This document shows positions 1 to 7,608 of a stretch of 43,521 nucleotides of DNA, one piece after another (position 1 is the first letter of the stretch; the number at the start of each line of letters is the position of its first letter). Source of the stretch: an uncultured Veillonellaceae bacterium (GTDB lineage: Bacteria > Bacillota > Negativicutes > Selenomonadales > Selenomonadaceae). Under the pieces are notes generated by a model, which was not told where the DNA came from, ran no database searches, and saw only the letters and a list, made by a program, of their open reading frames with translations. The stretch spans positions 1-43,521 of the forward strand of contig OMWS01000062.1 of the NCBI GenBank assembly GCA_900314825.1, read 5' to 3'. A program made the translations under genes and the position numbers.

Positions 1-210
1 CGCCCGTGCGCGCACGCCGTTTGATATGTTACGACGTACGGCCACGGGGCCTGAGTGACCGCGTACGTATTGGTACGACCTACAGGCCGCTCCCTCCTGG
101 CGCTGCGCTTCGCTCCGCGCCTGTCCTCCCTCCAAGGAGGGAGGCTTGGGTTATGAGCCTTTCACGCTTCATCTTAGTGACATCATCCCCTGAGGGGAAG
201 GCTGCTGGCT
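1..210. repeat. Truncated copy of large palindromic repeat (family A), left window end
   Basis: No gene is seen before position 224. The stretch opens in the middle of a palindromic element: GTGCGCGCAC at 6-15 corresponds to the central palindrome of the copies at 7315-7547 and 12041-12314. It continues into an arm with a GCGCTGCGCTTCGCTCCGCG segment and a perfect hairpin CCTCCCTCCAAGGAGGGAGG (about 125-144). It closes with a CCCCTGAGGGGAAGGCTGCTG end near 187-208. Roughly the first 190 bases match, in inverted orientation with scattered differences, the right end of the window (about 43258-43461). The other arm is cut off by the window edge. Confidence 0.85.
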
Positions 211-223
211 TGTCTCGATGCCA

Positions 224-1786
224 TCAAATCCGTTCGTCATCAATATCATACATCAGCGCATTGACGACGGCGGCCGCGATGGGGCTGCCGCCTTTTGTGC
301 CTTCGACGGTGATGTACGGGACGAGCGTGTTCTGCCGCAGCGCTTCTTTGCTGTCTGCTGCGCCGACGAAGCCGACGGGGATGCCGATGATGCAGGCCGG
401 GCGCACGCCCTCCTCCTCGGCGAGGCGCAGGACTTCGTAGAGCGCCGTCGGCGCGTTGCCGATGGCGATGATGCTGCCGTCGAGCGCTTTGCCGAACGAG
501 CGCATGGCCGCGATGGAGCGCGTGATGCCCTGCGCTTTCGCCGTCGCCGCGATCTCGGGGTCGGCGATGCGGCAATGCACTTCGCCGCCGAAGGTCGCGA
601 GCTTTCGTTTATTGATGCCCGTCCGCACCATCTCGACGTCCGTGTAGATGTCCGCGCCAGCCTTCAGCGCTTTCTGCGCGGCCGCGATGGCGTCCGGGTG
701 GATGTGGATGAGCGGCGCGTAGTCCACGTCGCCTGACGCATGGATCATGCGCGAATAGATTTTCGTCTCGACCTCATTCAGATGAAGCCCCGCAAGGTGC
801 GGCGCGATGATCTCCATGCTGCGATGCTCGATGGCCATCGGCTGTTTGATATAGTCCATGGGAGTTCCTCCTGCGTTTATTGAGAGGCGCAACAAATATT
901 GTAGTATTTCTTCAAACGTTTTAGCAACATTTGGGTAATCCAATACCGGCCGGTCGATGACGACGACGTCGAGGCCGAGCTCGGCTGCTGCCGCGAGTTT
1001 CGTGTCCGTGCCGCCGAGGCTGCCGCTGTTTTTCGTCACGACGACGTCCGCGCCGTAGCGCAGGAAGAGCTCGCGGTTCAGTGCCGCAGAAAACGGCCCT
1101 TGGAGCGCGACGATCTCTGCAGGCGTGAAGCCGAGCTGGATGCACCCGGCGATCACCTCGGGCGTCGGCAGGACGCGGGCGATGAGCGTTTTGCCGGGCT
1201 GTTTCAGCGCTGGCGCTTCCGCGAATTTGTTGAGATTGCGCGAGCCTGTCGTGAGGAAGACCACGTCGCCGAGCTGCGCAGCGGCAGCCGCCGCCTCTTC
1301 GTAGCTGTGGACGATGTGCAGCTTCTCTGGCGCAAGTCCCTGCGCTGTGAGTTCCGTGAGGTCGCGTTCATAGCGCACGTACGGCAGGCCGAGCGTTTTC
1401 GCCGCCGCCATGGCATTCTGCGAGACGTTCACGGCGTAGGGATGGCTCGCGTCGACGATGGCTGTGATGCCGTTGTCCCGACAATACGCGAGGAACGCTG
1501 GCTCGTCGAGCGCTTCCTCGTTGATGACGAGGTCGTGTCCTTGCGTCTGCGCGGATTCCAACAATTCTCCGCCGTAACGACTGACCACCGAAGCCGTCAC
1601 TGCGTATCCGCGTTCGAGGAGCGCGGATACGAGCGCCCGCCCGTCCGCTGTTCCGGCAAAGACGAAGACACGCCCGCCATTCGTATTCCCGCGTTCGTCC
1701 GAGGCAACGCTCTTCGCGCTTGTCCGTTCTTCTCGTTCCTTCGAAGCAACGTCCGAACGCTGGGCACGTCCGCTGTCCGCCGTCAT
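224..1786 (-). CDS. cbiJ-cbiC: Cobalt-precorrin-6A reductase (CbiJ/CobK) fused to cobalt-precorrin-8 methylmutase (CbiC/CobH)
   Basis: One uninterrupted 520-codon frame encodes two corrin-ring enzymes. Residues about 38-300 are a CobK/CbiJ-type NAD(P)H-dependent reductase (FAGTADGR near the N-terminus, TKNSGS and RP.LDYPNV near the end), which reduces the precorrin-6A macrocycle. Residues 310-520 are a full-length CbiC methylmutase, which moves the C11 methyl to C12; RMIHASGD carries the catalytic His at about 349. The linker is only about LRLSINAGGTP. The ATG at 1786 shares one base with the cbiH stop (TGATG), which favours coupled translation. The first ~38 residues are polar, low-complexity and not typical of the family. 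An AGGAGG seven bases before the Met at 859 suggests CbiC is also made alone. The frame ends at 224; later cobalamin genes are not in the window. Confidence 0.9.
   Translation of the reverse strand: MTADSGRAQRSDVASKEREERTSAKSVASDERGNTNGGRVFVFAGTADGRALVSALLERGYAVTASVVSRYGGELLESAQTQGHDLVINEEALDEPAFLAYCRDNGITAIVDASHPYAVNVSQNAMAAAKTLGLPYVRYERDLTELTAQGLAPEKLHIVHSYEEAAAAAAQLGDVVFLTTGSRNLNKFAEAPALKQPGKTLIARVLPTPEVIAGCIQLGFTPAEIVALQGPFSAALNRELFLRYGADVVVTKNSGSLGGTDTKLAAAAELGLDVVVIDRPVLDYPNVAKTFEEILQYLLRLSINAGGTPMDYIKQPMAIEHRSMEIIAPHLAGLHLNEVETKIYSRMIHASGDVDYAPLIHIHPDAIAAAQKALKAGADIYTDVEMVRTGINKRKLATFGGEVHCRIADPEIAATAKAQGITRSIAAMRSFGKALDGSIIAIGNAPTALYEVLRLAEEEGVRPACIIGIPVGFVGAADSKEALRQNTLVPYITVEGTKGGSPIAAAVVNALMYDIDDERI
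857..872 (-). promoter_or_regulatory. Internal ribosome binding site and start codon for CbiC
   Basis: On the minus strand AGGAGG is followed by seven bases and ATG (ATG at 859). It lies inside the cbiJ-cbiC frame, exactly where family comparison places the N-terminus of CbiC (MDYIKQPMAIEH). From here a free 211-residue CbiC would be made, the usual length for that enzyme. Whether fusion, free CbiC or both are produced cannot be told from sequence. Confidence 0.7.
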
Positions 1787-2541
1787 CAGAGCCCCGCCTC
1801 TTTGTTGCCGTAGCCGCGCGGCGTGATCATCCAGCCCTCTTTGACGTACGTCTGCGAGTTGCCGATGACGACGAGCGAGAACATGTTGATGTCTTCCTGC
1901 GTGAATTTGTCGAGCGTCGAAAGGACTTTCTTTTCGTCCGGCCGCGTCGCCGCTGTCACGATGCCGACGGGCGTCTGCGGGTCGCGGTACTTCAGGAAGA
2001 TCTCGCGCACGCGCTCGATGTTTTCGACGCGCTTCTTGCTTTTCGGATTGTAGAGCGCGAGCACGAAGTCGCCCTGCGCCGCCATCTCGACGCGCTTTTC
2101 GATGAGCTCCCACGGCGTCAGGAGATTCGACAGGCTGATGACGGCGAAGTCGTGCATGAGCGGCGCGCCGAGCACGGACGCGGCGGCATTCACCGCCGAG
2201 ACGCCGGGGATCGTGCCGCCGTATTCTGGCCGCTCCGCTGCCGGGCGCTGCAGCACGAGCTCGAGCACGAGCCCCGCCATGCCGTAGACGCCGGCGTCGC
2301 CGCTCGAGACGACGACCGTCTCCGCGCCTTCGGCCGCCCGCGCCACGGCCATGCGGCAGCGGTCGATCTCCTGCATCATGCCCGTGCCGATGACTTCCTT
2401 GCCACCGAGCAGCGGCTCAATGAGCTTGATATAGGTGTGATAGCCCGCGACGACCTGCGCGGACGCGATCGCGTTCTTCGCGCGCGGCGTCATGTCCTCC
2501 AGGCTGCCCGGCCCGATGCCGATCACGGTAATTTTTGCCAT
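1786..2541 (-). CDS. cbiH: Precorrin-3B / cobalt-precorrin-3 C17-methyltransferase
   Basis: A 251-residue SAM-dependent methyltransferase of the tetrapyrrole methylase (CobJ/CbiH) family. It methylates C17 and contracts the ring during corrin synthesis. Family marks are the N-terminal VIGIGPGS loop, VSSGDAGVYGMAG in the SAM site, GVSAVNAAAS, and ALYNPKSKKR followed by VGIVTAATR. Companion genes cbiD and cbiG place it in the oxygen-independent pathway, so CbiH is the better name than CobJ. The start overlaps the end of cbiG by 19 bases, and the stop shares one base with the next ATG, so the gene is inside a tightly packed translational unit. Confidence 0.95.
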   Translation of the reverse strand: MAKITVIGIGPGSLEDMTPRAKNAIASAQVVAGYHTYIKLIEPLLGGKEVIGTGMMQEIDRCRMAVARAAEGAETVVVSSGDAGVYGMAGLVLELVLQRPAAERPEYGGTIPGVSAVNAAASVLGAPLMHDFAVISLSNLLTPWELIEKRVEMAAQGDFVLALYNPKSKKRVENIERVREIFLKYRDPQTPVGIVTAATRPDEKKVLSTLDKFTQEDINMFSLVVIGNSQTYVKEGWMITPRGYGNKEAGL

Positions 2542-3725
2542 ACGAGTGCCACCGTCACTTTCTCATATTTCGTCTTGCCAAGGGCGATGCGGGCGTGCGG
2601 CCCGGCCTCCGCGAGCGCGGCGGCCTCCGCGACGTTCCCAACGCCGATGGTCTTTTTTACAAAAGGGGATTCGCGCAGATCATACTGCTTGATGACGTGT
2701 GCGAGTTTGTCGTTGTCAAAAAATTGAATGGGGCATTTGAGCATCTCCGCAAGGTCAAGCAAACCACGTTCTTCGCGTTTGACCACGGTCGAAGCGATAG
2801 CTTCGATCCCCCAGATGGGAAGTCCGATGCGCTTCGTCGCATCCTTGAGCGCTGCTTCGATGTCGTCGCGCGATGTATCCTTGCGGCAGCCAACGCCTGC
2901 AATGAGGCGCATGGGACGGAGGAACAGGCCGCCGCGCTTTCCGTGTTCGGGAAAACGTTCGGGCGTGTCGGTAATGACAACATCCAAAACGTTGGAACAA
3001 GGGATGCATCCGCCCGCGTGCGGCCGTTCTGCCGACGGAAACGGGATGTCTCCTCCCGCCGCAAGAACCGCAAAGCCCAGCGACTTCAATCGCTCGCGAT
3101 ACAGCGCGGCGAGCGGCACATCATCGACGATGTAACGAACGGTCGCGCCCTCTAACAATGCCCGGTTCACCTTCAGAATCGCCCCATGCGGCCATGGCTG
3201 AAGCCCGAAGCGCTGCGCGAACGTGTCCGGCGCGACGAGCCCTTCGACATCCGTCGCCGTCGTGATCACCGCGTCGCTGCCGAGCGCGGCCGCAAGCTGG
3301 CGCGTCAGCGCGTTCGCCCCGCCGACATGGCCGGAGAGTAGCGAAATCACGTGCTTCGCTTGCTCGTCCATCACCACGACGGCAGGGTCGGCGAGCTTAT
3401 CCCGCACAAGAGGGGCAATGCTCCGGACAACAATCCCTGTGGCCATGATAAAAATGAGCGCGTCGTAACGCGGGAACACGTCCGTCGTCGCTTGTACGAT
3501 GCGGCCGAACGTCCGCACGTCATCCACTCCCGCAATGGCCGCTTCGGACGTACGTTCTTCGGCTGACGTGGTCACAACGCCACGCGTCGGATCTGCGTTC
3601 GCGCCGTTTGTCCTTTGAGCGAACACGCGTTGCGAAAGATACACGTCTGCGTCGGGCAGCGCGAGCTTGACGCGTCGCGCGGTCTTCGCGCCCTCTCGCG
3701 TCAGCGCGAGGACGGCCGTCCTCAT
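2523..3725 (-). CDS. cbiG: Cobalt-precorrin-5A hydrolase
   Basis: A 400-residue CbiG. It opens the delta-lactone of cobalt-precorrin-5A and releases the C20 fragment as acetaldehyde, the step that defines the anaerobic route. Visible marks are IFIMATGIVVRSIAPL, DPAVVVMDE, ISLLSGHVGGAN and the C-terminal domain GVGCRKDTS...GIEAIAS. Residues about 36-68 form a polar insertion (AQRTNGANADPTRG...EERTSEAA) before the conserved core that is not expected from the family. The ATG overlaps the cbiF stop by four bases (ATGA). Only a weak ribosome binding site is seen, consistent with coupling. Confidence 0.94.
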   Translation of the reverse strand: MRTAVLALTREGAKTARRVKLALPDADVYLSQRVFAQRTNGANADPTRGVVTTSAEERTSEAAIAGVDDVRTFGRIVQATTDVFPRYDALIFIMATGIVVRSIAPLVRDKLADPAVVVMDEQAKHVISLLSGHVGGANALTRQLAAALGSDAVITTATDVEGLVAPDTFAQRFGLQPWPHGAILKVNRALLEGATVRYIVDDVPLAALYRERLKSLGFAVLAAGGDIPFPSAERPHAGGCIPCSNVLDVVITDTPERFPEHGKRGGLFLRPMRLIAGVGCRKDTSRDDIEAALKDATKRIGLPIWGIEAIASTVVKREERGLLDLAEMLKCPIQFFDNDKLAHVIKQYDLRESPFVKKTIGVGNVAEAAALAEAGPHARIALGKTKYEKVTVALVWQKLP

Positions 3726-4477
3726 TTGCTTGCCTGCCGGTAGCCGTGCGAGAACTCCGGCGCGTAGAGGCGCGAGAGCTCGTAGTCCGCGCCGAGGCAG
3801 CGCGAGACGACGATCATCGCCTGCCGCGTGATGTTTTCAGACTTCACCTTTTCCGCGATGTCCGCGAGCGTGCCGCGCACGATCTTCTCGTCCGGCCACG
3901 ACGCGCGCTGTACGACGGCGATGGGCGTGTCTTTTTCATAGCCGCCAGCGATGAGCTCTTTCGCCACGTCGTCGATCATCGAGACGGAGAGGTAGATGCA
4001 CATCGTCGCGCCGTGCTGCGCGAGGCTCCGGAGCTCTTCGCCCTGCGGGACGGCCGTGCGGCCGGCGCCGCGCGTGATGATGAGCGTCTGCGTGATGCCA
4101 GGGAGCGTGTACTCCTGCTGGAGCGTCGCCGCCGCCGCGAAGCACGAGCTCACGCCTGGCGTCACGTCGCACCTGATGCCCTTTTTGCGCCACGCATCCA
4201 TCTGCTCCTGGATCGCGCCGTAGACCGCCGGGTCGCCCGTGTGCAGGCGCACTGTCGTCTGACCTTTCGCTTCCGCCGCATCGACGACCGCGAGCACATC
4301 TTCAAGCGTCATGCCCGCCGAGTCATGGATCTGTGCGCCCTCTTTGCAAAGATCGAGGAGCGCCGGATTCACGAGCGAGCCCGCGTAGATGACGACATCC
4401 GCCTCCGCGAGCAAGCGCGCCCCTTTCCGCGTGATGAGCTCCGGGTCTCCAGGACCCGCGCCAACGATATGAACCAT
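3722..4477 (-). CDS. cbiF: Precorrin-4 / cobalt-precorrin-4 C11-methyltransferase
   Basis: A 251-residue tetrapyrrole methylase that adds the C11 methyl using SAM. The N-terminus VHIVGAGPGDPELIT, LHTGDPAVYGAI, GVSSCFAAAATL and the later TLADIAEKV are typical of CobM/CbiF. The start at 4477 is chosen because AAGGGGG lies eight bases upstream; earlier in-frame starts have no such site. Upstream a near-consensus promoter (4518-4546) could make this the first gene of its own transcript cbiF-cbiG-cbiH-cbiJ/C. The stop overlaps the cbiG start (ATGA). Confidence 0.95.
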   Translation of the reverse strand: MVHIVGAGPGDPELITRKGARLLAEADVVIYAGSLVNPALLDLCKEGAQIHDSAGMTLEDVLAVVDAAEAKGQTTVRLHTGDPAVYGAIQEQMDAWRKKGIRCDVTPGVSSCFAAAATLQQEYTLPGITQTLIITRGAGRTAVPQGEELRSLAQHGATMCIYLSVSMIDDVAKELIAGGYEKDTPIAVVQRASWPDEKIVRGTLADIAEKVKSENITRQAMIVVSRCLGADYELSRLYAPEFSHGYRQASK

Positions 4478-4517
4478 GATGAAGTCCCCCTTCGAATCAT
4501 TCCTTTTGGCTATGCCC

Positions 4518-4546
4518 ATTATACAAAGAAAGCGGCAGGTTGTCCA
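4518..4546 (-). promoter_or_regulatory. Predicted sigma70-type promoter for cbiF, nested in a hairpin
   Basis: On the minus strand TGGACA, 17 bases and TATAAT. The -10 is at 4518-4523 and the -35 at 4541-4546. The -35 occupies the loop and first stem base of the hairpin 4532-4554 that follows cbiT. Spacing and -10 are consensus; the -35 differs from TTGACA at one base. Transcription would begin about 35 bases before the cbiF start. Confidence 0.65.
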
Positions 4547-4554
4547 CCTGCCGC
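4532..4554 (-). terminator. Hairpin after cbiT, possible intrinsic terminator
   Basis: A perfect nine-base stem GCGGCAGGT/ACCTGCCGC with a five-base loop. On the minus strand it is followed by TTTCTTTG, a mediocre U-tract, so termination is likely partial. It lies 44 bases past the cbiT stop and overlaps the -35 region of the cbiF promoter. Confidence 0.55.
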
Positions 4555-4563
4555 GTTAATTCA

Positions 4564-4582
4564 CCTCCCCCAACGGGGGAGG
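4564..4582. repeat. Single CCTCCCCC/GGGGGAGG hairpin (family B arm)
   Basis: CCTCCCCCAACGGGGGAGG is a perfect palindrome with a three-base loop. It matches the terminal hairpins of the longer family B elements at 8659, 20968, 23808 and 26186. It stands alone here, between the cbiT stop and the preceding hairpin, and has no U-tract on either side. Confidence 0.7.
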
Positions 4583-4597
4583 CGCAATTTGAGCGCT

Positions 4598-5173
4598 TTA
4601 TTTTTTCTTCGCCGTCACGATGTAGATGGGATTCTCCGCCTTCGCCATGTCGTACGGGCCGAGCTGGCGCAGGCGGTTCACCTGCAGCTGCACGACTTCG
4701 TAGTCATACGTCTTCGCGTGCGCGCGGAAATATGTGAGCGCTTCCGCGATCGTCTGCAGCGTGATGCAGTTCAGCACGATGCGCCCGCCATCGTGTAATT
4801 TTTTTGTGACGGCGTCGATGATGTCCGCGAGGTGCGAGCCGCTGCCGCCGATGAGCACTGCATCGCAGGGCGGCAATTTCTCAATGCCGTCCGGCGCCTC
4901 TTTTGCAAGCACCGTCACGCGCTCCTCGACGCCGAAGTGCGCGAGGTTTGCGCGGATGAGCTTCACGGCCTCGTCCTTCCGCTCGATGGCGTAGACATGG
5001 CCGTGCGGCACCTGCGCCGCCGCCTCGATCGTCAGGCTCCCCGTCCCCGCGCCGATGTCATAGACGACGGCGTCCTCCGCAAGCTGCGCGTTCGCGATCG
5101 TCACGATGCGCACCTCGCGCTTCGTCATCGGCACATCGCCACGCAAAAATTCTTCATCCGAAATACCAAGCAT
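4598..5173 (-). CDS. cbiT: Cobalt-precorrin-6B C15-methyltransferase (decarboxylating) subunit
   Basis: A 191-residue class I SAM methyltransferase. It methylates C15 and decarboxylates the C12 acetate, acting with CbiE. Marks are an N-terminal GIPDEEF-like segment (GISDEEFLRG), MTKREVR, the SAM loop VYDIGAGTGSLTIEAA, and GGSG followed by GGRIVLNCITLQT. The ATG at 5173 is chosen because GAGGGG lies eight bases upstream inside the end of cbiE. A GTG at 5182 would overlap the cbiE stop by four bases but has no properly spaced site. A hairpin follows the stop, so cbiD-cbiE-cbiT may form one transcript. Confidence 0.94.
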   Translation of the reverse strand: MLGISDEEFLRGDVPMTKREVRIVTIANAQLAEDAVVYDIGAGTGSLTIEAAAQVPHGHVYAIERKDEAVKLIRANLAHFGVEERVTVLAKEAPDGIEKLPPCDAVLIGGSGSHLADIIDAVTKKLHDGGRIVLNCITLQTIAEALTYFRAHAKTYDYEVVQLQVNRLRQLGPYDMAKAENPIYIVTAKKK

Positions 5174-5178
5174 CCGTC

Positions 5179-5967
5179 TCACCCCTCTACCACGACAATG
5201 CAGCTTCCGACGCCCGCGTGCTTCGTCGCTGCGCCGAGCGTCAGCGTCTCGATCGTCTCGTCGTCATACGACAGCCGCGCGCAGATGGAAAAGCGTGCCG
5301 TTTCCGGCCAGTCGTAAAAATGCAGCGTCGTCGCCACAAATTTGGAATCGTGTCGTTCGTCTGTCAAGAAACCGACCGTCCGTCCCGGCCGATATGCAAG
5401 TTCGTCCGCACTTGGCTCGCGTCCGTGGAAACTCAAGAACTCCGCGTCGTGCCACGGCAGCGCCAGCCGCGCAAAGGCGAACTGGATCGCGCTGATGCCC
5501 GGGATCACGTCGATGAGCTCCTCGGGAAACGTCCGCCGCAGCGCGTCCAAAAGCGAAAAATAGCCGGGGTCGCCCGACACCATGACGACGACATCGGAAA
5601 ACGCGAGATGCCGGTGGATGAACGCCATCACGCCATCAATGTCCCGTGTCACGGCGCACAGCGCTTGCGTGTCCGCCGCTTTCTTCTGCTTCGCCTTCTT
5701 TGCTTTTGCTGCCAGCTTCACAGGTTCGTGCGAAGGCGAATCAATACAGCCAATGCCCTCTGCGCGCAATACGGCCTCTGCGCCGCCGCGCGCGAATTGC
5801 GCGAGCGCCCGCCGCCCGCCGACGAGGACGCGCGCCTCCGCAATCGCCTGCCGCGCCGCCGGCACCATGTAGTCGGGATTCCCCGGCCCGATGCCCGCGA
5901 CGATGATGTGATGCGGTTCCCGCATTTGCGTGTTCACCGCCAGGCACGCCTCTTTCATCACGCCCAT
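5179..5967 (-). CDS. cbiE: Cobalt-precorrin-7 C5-methyltransferase
   Basis: A 262-residue tetrapyrrole methylase that adds the C5 methyl and partners with CbiT. Recognised by VAGIGPGNPDYM, LVGGRRAL, VVMVSGDPGYFSLL and GISAIQFAFARL. The start at 5967 lies eight bases after GGAGG; an ATG six bases earlier is too close to that site. Residues about 84-97 hold a lysine/alanine-rich insertion (VKLAAKAKKAKQKKAA) between the first two conserved blocks, absent from typical CbiE. The N-terminal ~18 residues before the first beta strand are also extra. The gene follows cbiD after about 70 bases and runs up to cbiT. Confidence 0.94.
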   Translation of the reverse strand: MGVMKEACLAVNTQMREPHHIIVAGIGPGNPDYMVPAARQAIAEARVLVGGRRALAQFARGGAEAVLRAEGIGCIDSPSHEPVKLAAKAKKAKQKKAADTQALCAVTRDIDGVMAFIHRHLAFSDVVVMVSGDPGYFSLLDALRRTFPEELIDVIPGISAIQFAFARLALPWHDAEFLSFHGREPSADELAYRPGRTVGFLTDERHDSKFVATTLHFYDWPETARFSICARLSYDDETIETLTLGAATKHAGVGSCIVVVEG

Positions 5968-6039
5968 CTGCATTTCCTCCGATTTCAAGATTTCACCATG
6001 CCGCCGAAAACTCCGACGAACGCTCGCACGATATCCGCG

Positions 6040-7257
6040 TCACACGTTCCAGCCGAGCCGCCCGCCGATTTCTTCCGCCGCCGCGTCTTTGCCGAGCACG
6101 CGCCCGTCATACGAGAGCAGCACCGTGCCGACGCGCAGCTTGCCAAAGACGTGCCGCTCGCTCCGGACGCTCGCCCGTGCCGCGATCGTGTCATACACGC
6201 GGGAAAGCCCCGCCGCGTCGATGATCTTCAGCGCATCCTCCGCCGTATTCGCCGCAAGGATGTCCTTCACGCCGTCCTGTGACAATCCTTCCGCCGCCGC
6301 ATACGCCGCGAGCGTCTCGAGCCGCGCATCCGAGATGCGGTTGTGCGTGTAAAAATTTCCGGCCGCGACCTTCGCGAGCTTGCCGATGTGGCCGAAAAGC
6401 AGCACGCCCGCCGCGCCCCGCTCCGCCGCCGCGTCAAGCAGGAAGCCGATAAAATTGCTCGTCTGCACGAATGCCGCCTGCGGCAGCCCGGCCTGCGTCG
6501 CGAGCCGCTCGCCGATCTTCCCCGGCACGAAGACGAGGTCGCGGAAGCCTGCCGCCAGCGCCACATCGATCTGCGGCACGAGGGACTTCTTGAAGCCTTC
6601 CTCCGACATCGGCCGCAGCACGCCCGTCGAGCCGATGACCGAAATGCCGCCCTCGACACCAAGCACCGGGTTCAGCGTCTGATGCGCGAGCTCGACGCCC
6701 GCAGGGATTGCAATCGTTACCACGAAGTCCAATCGTGCAAACAGCCGCGCCCAAGATTCCTCGTCCGTCACCACCGGATCTGTCGCCGGATTGCCCGTCG
6801 GAACGCGCTCTGTTAGCGCACGGAAATCTGCGGCCGCCGCAGATTCCTCTACATCGATGCCGAGCGCCTGCGCCAACGTCCTCGCAATCAATTTCCGCGG
6901 CCCCGGATTGATGGCCGGCTCGCCGACCGGCACCTGCAGCCCCGGCTTCGTCACGTGCCCGATGCCCTCCCCCGCGCGAAACACGAGCCCGCCGCCCGGC
7001 ACATTCCGCGTGAGCGTCGTGAAGACCGAGCAGCCGTTCGTGATGTCCGGGTCATCGCCCGACTCCTTCACGATCTCCGCGACCGCGCCGTCCGCCGTGC
7101 GATGCACGTCCTTCACGAGAATGTGTAAGAGCGTCCCGTCAAGCGCCTCGATCTCGAGTGCCGCACACGCCTCGCCACGCAGGAATTTCAACGCAGCCAA
7201 AGCCCCGGCCGCAGCGCAAGCGCCCGTCGTGTAGCCGCCACGAAGCTCCTTGGACAT
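6040..7257 (-). CDS. cbiD: Cobalt-precorrin-5B C1-methyltransferase
   Basis: A 405-residue CbiD, the C1 methylase specific to the anaerobic cobalamin pathway. The N-terminal RGGYTTGACAAAGALAAL and the central GGISVIGSTGVLRPMSEEG are diagnostic, and VFVPGKIGERLA and LLFGHIGKLAKVAAGNFYTHN follow in order. The start MSKELRGG at 7257 is placed by family length and a weak GGTGGTG site upstream; earlier in-frame starts would add unrelated residues. It is the first cobalamin gene here, with repeat DNA upstream and no recognisable cobalamin riboswitch. Confidence 0.95.
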   Translation of the reverse strand: MSKELRGGYTTGACAAAGALAALKFLRGEACAALEIEALDGTLLHILVKDVHRTADGAVAEIVKESGDDPDITNGCSVFTTLTRNVPGGGLVFRAGEGIGHVTKPGLQVPVGEPAINPGPRKLIARTLAQALGIDVEESAAAADFRALTERVPTGNPATDPVVTDEESWARLFARLDFVVTIAIPAGVELAHQTLNPVLGVEGGISVIGSTGVLRPMSEEGFKKSLVPQIDVALAAGFRDLVFVPGKIGERLATQAGLPQAAFVQTSNFIGFLLDAAAERGAAGVLLFGHIGKLAKVAAGNFYTHNRISDARLETLAAYAAAEGLSQDGVKDILAANTAEDALKIIDAAGLSRVYDTIAARASVRSERHVFGKLRVGTVLLSYDGRVLGKDAAAEEIGGRLGWNV

Positions 7258-7314
7258 TTTGGAAACACCACCTTGCACAAATGCTGTCACTACGATTGCC
7301 AAACGTCACGACAC

Positions 7315-7547
7315 CAGCAGCCTCTCCCCAAGGGAGAGGACAGGCGCGGAGCGAAGCGCAGCGCCAGGAGAGGGTCGCTTGCATGGCCTACGGCTCAGTA
7401 GACCATTTGATGTCGCCGGTGCGCGCAGGTACCCGAAACGTTTCGTGCGCGCACCCGCGAAGAGTTACACCCTGCGAACTCCTCAAACGTACAGGGGACC
7501 CTTTCCACCGCTTCGCGGTCCCCCTTCCCCTGAGGGGAAGGCTGCTG
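7315..7547. repeat. Family A palindromic element, complete copy
   Basis: The 351-base gap between cbiD and the next gene consists mainly of this element. It has terminal inverted repeats CAGCAGCCT and AGGCTGCTG. The left arm begins with a hairpin CCTCTCCCCAAGGGAGAGG. A GGCGCGGAGCGAAGCGCAGC segment shared with the window-end copies follows. The central palindrome GTGCGCGCA-N18-TGCGCGCAC is at 7419-7454, and the right arm ends in CCCCTGAGGGG. No frame codes for anything recognisable and no transposase is present. Confidence 0.8.
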
Positions 7548-7608
7548 TACTCGTTCCGCTCGGCAATCAATCAAACAATTTCAGACTTCAAACAACTCCA
7601 TGACTGTC

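Noticed and set aside
7258..7608. Possible cobalamin riboswitch upstream of cbiD
   Set aside because: No B12 box (GCCACTG-like) or typical helix set was found on the minus strand; the gap is occupied by a family A repeat element.
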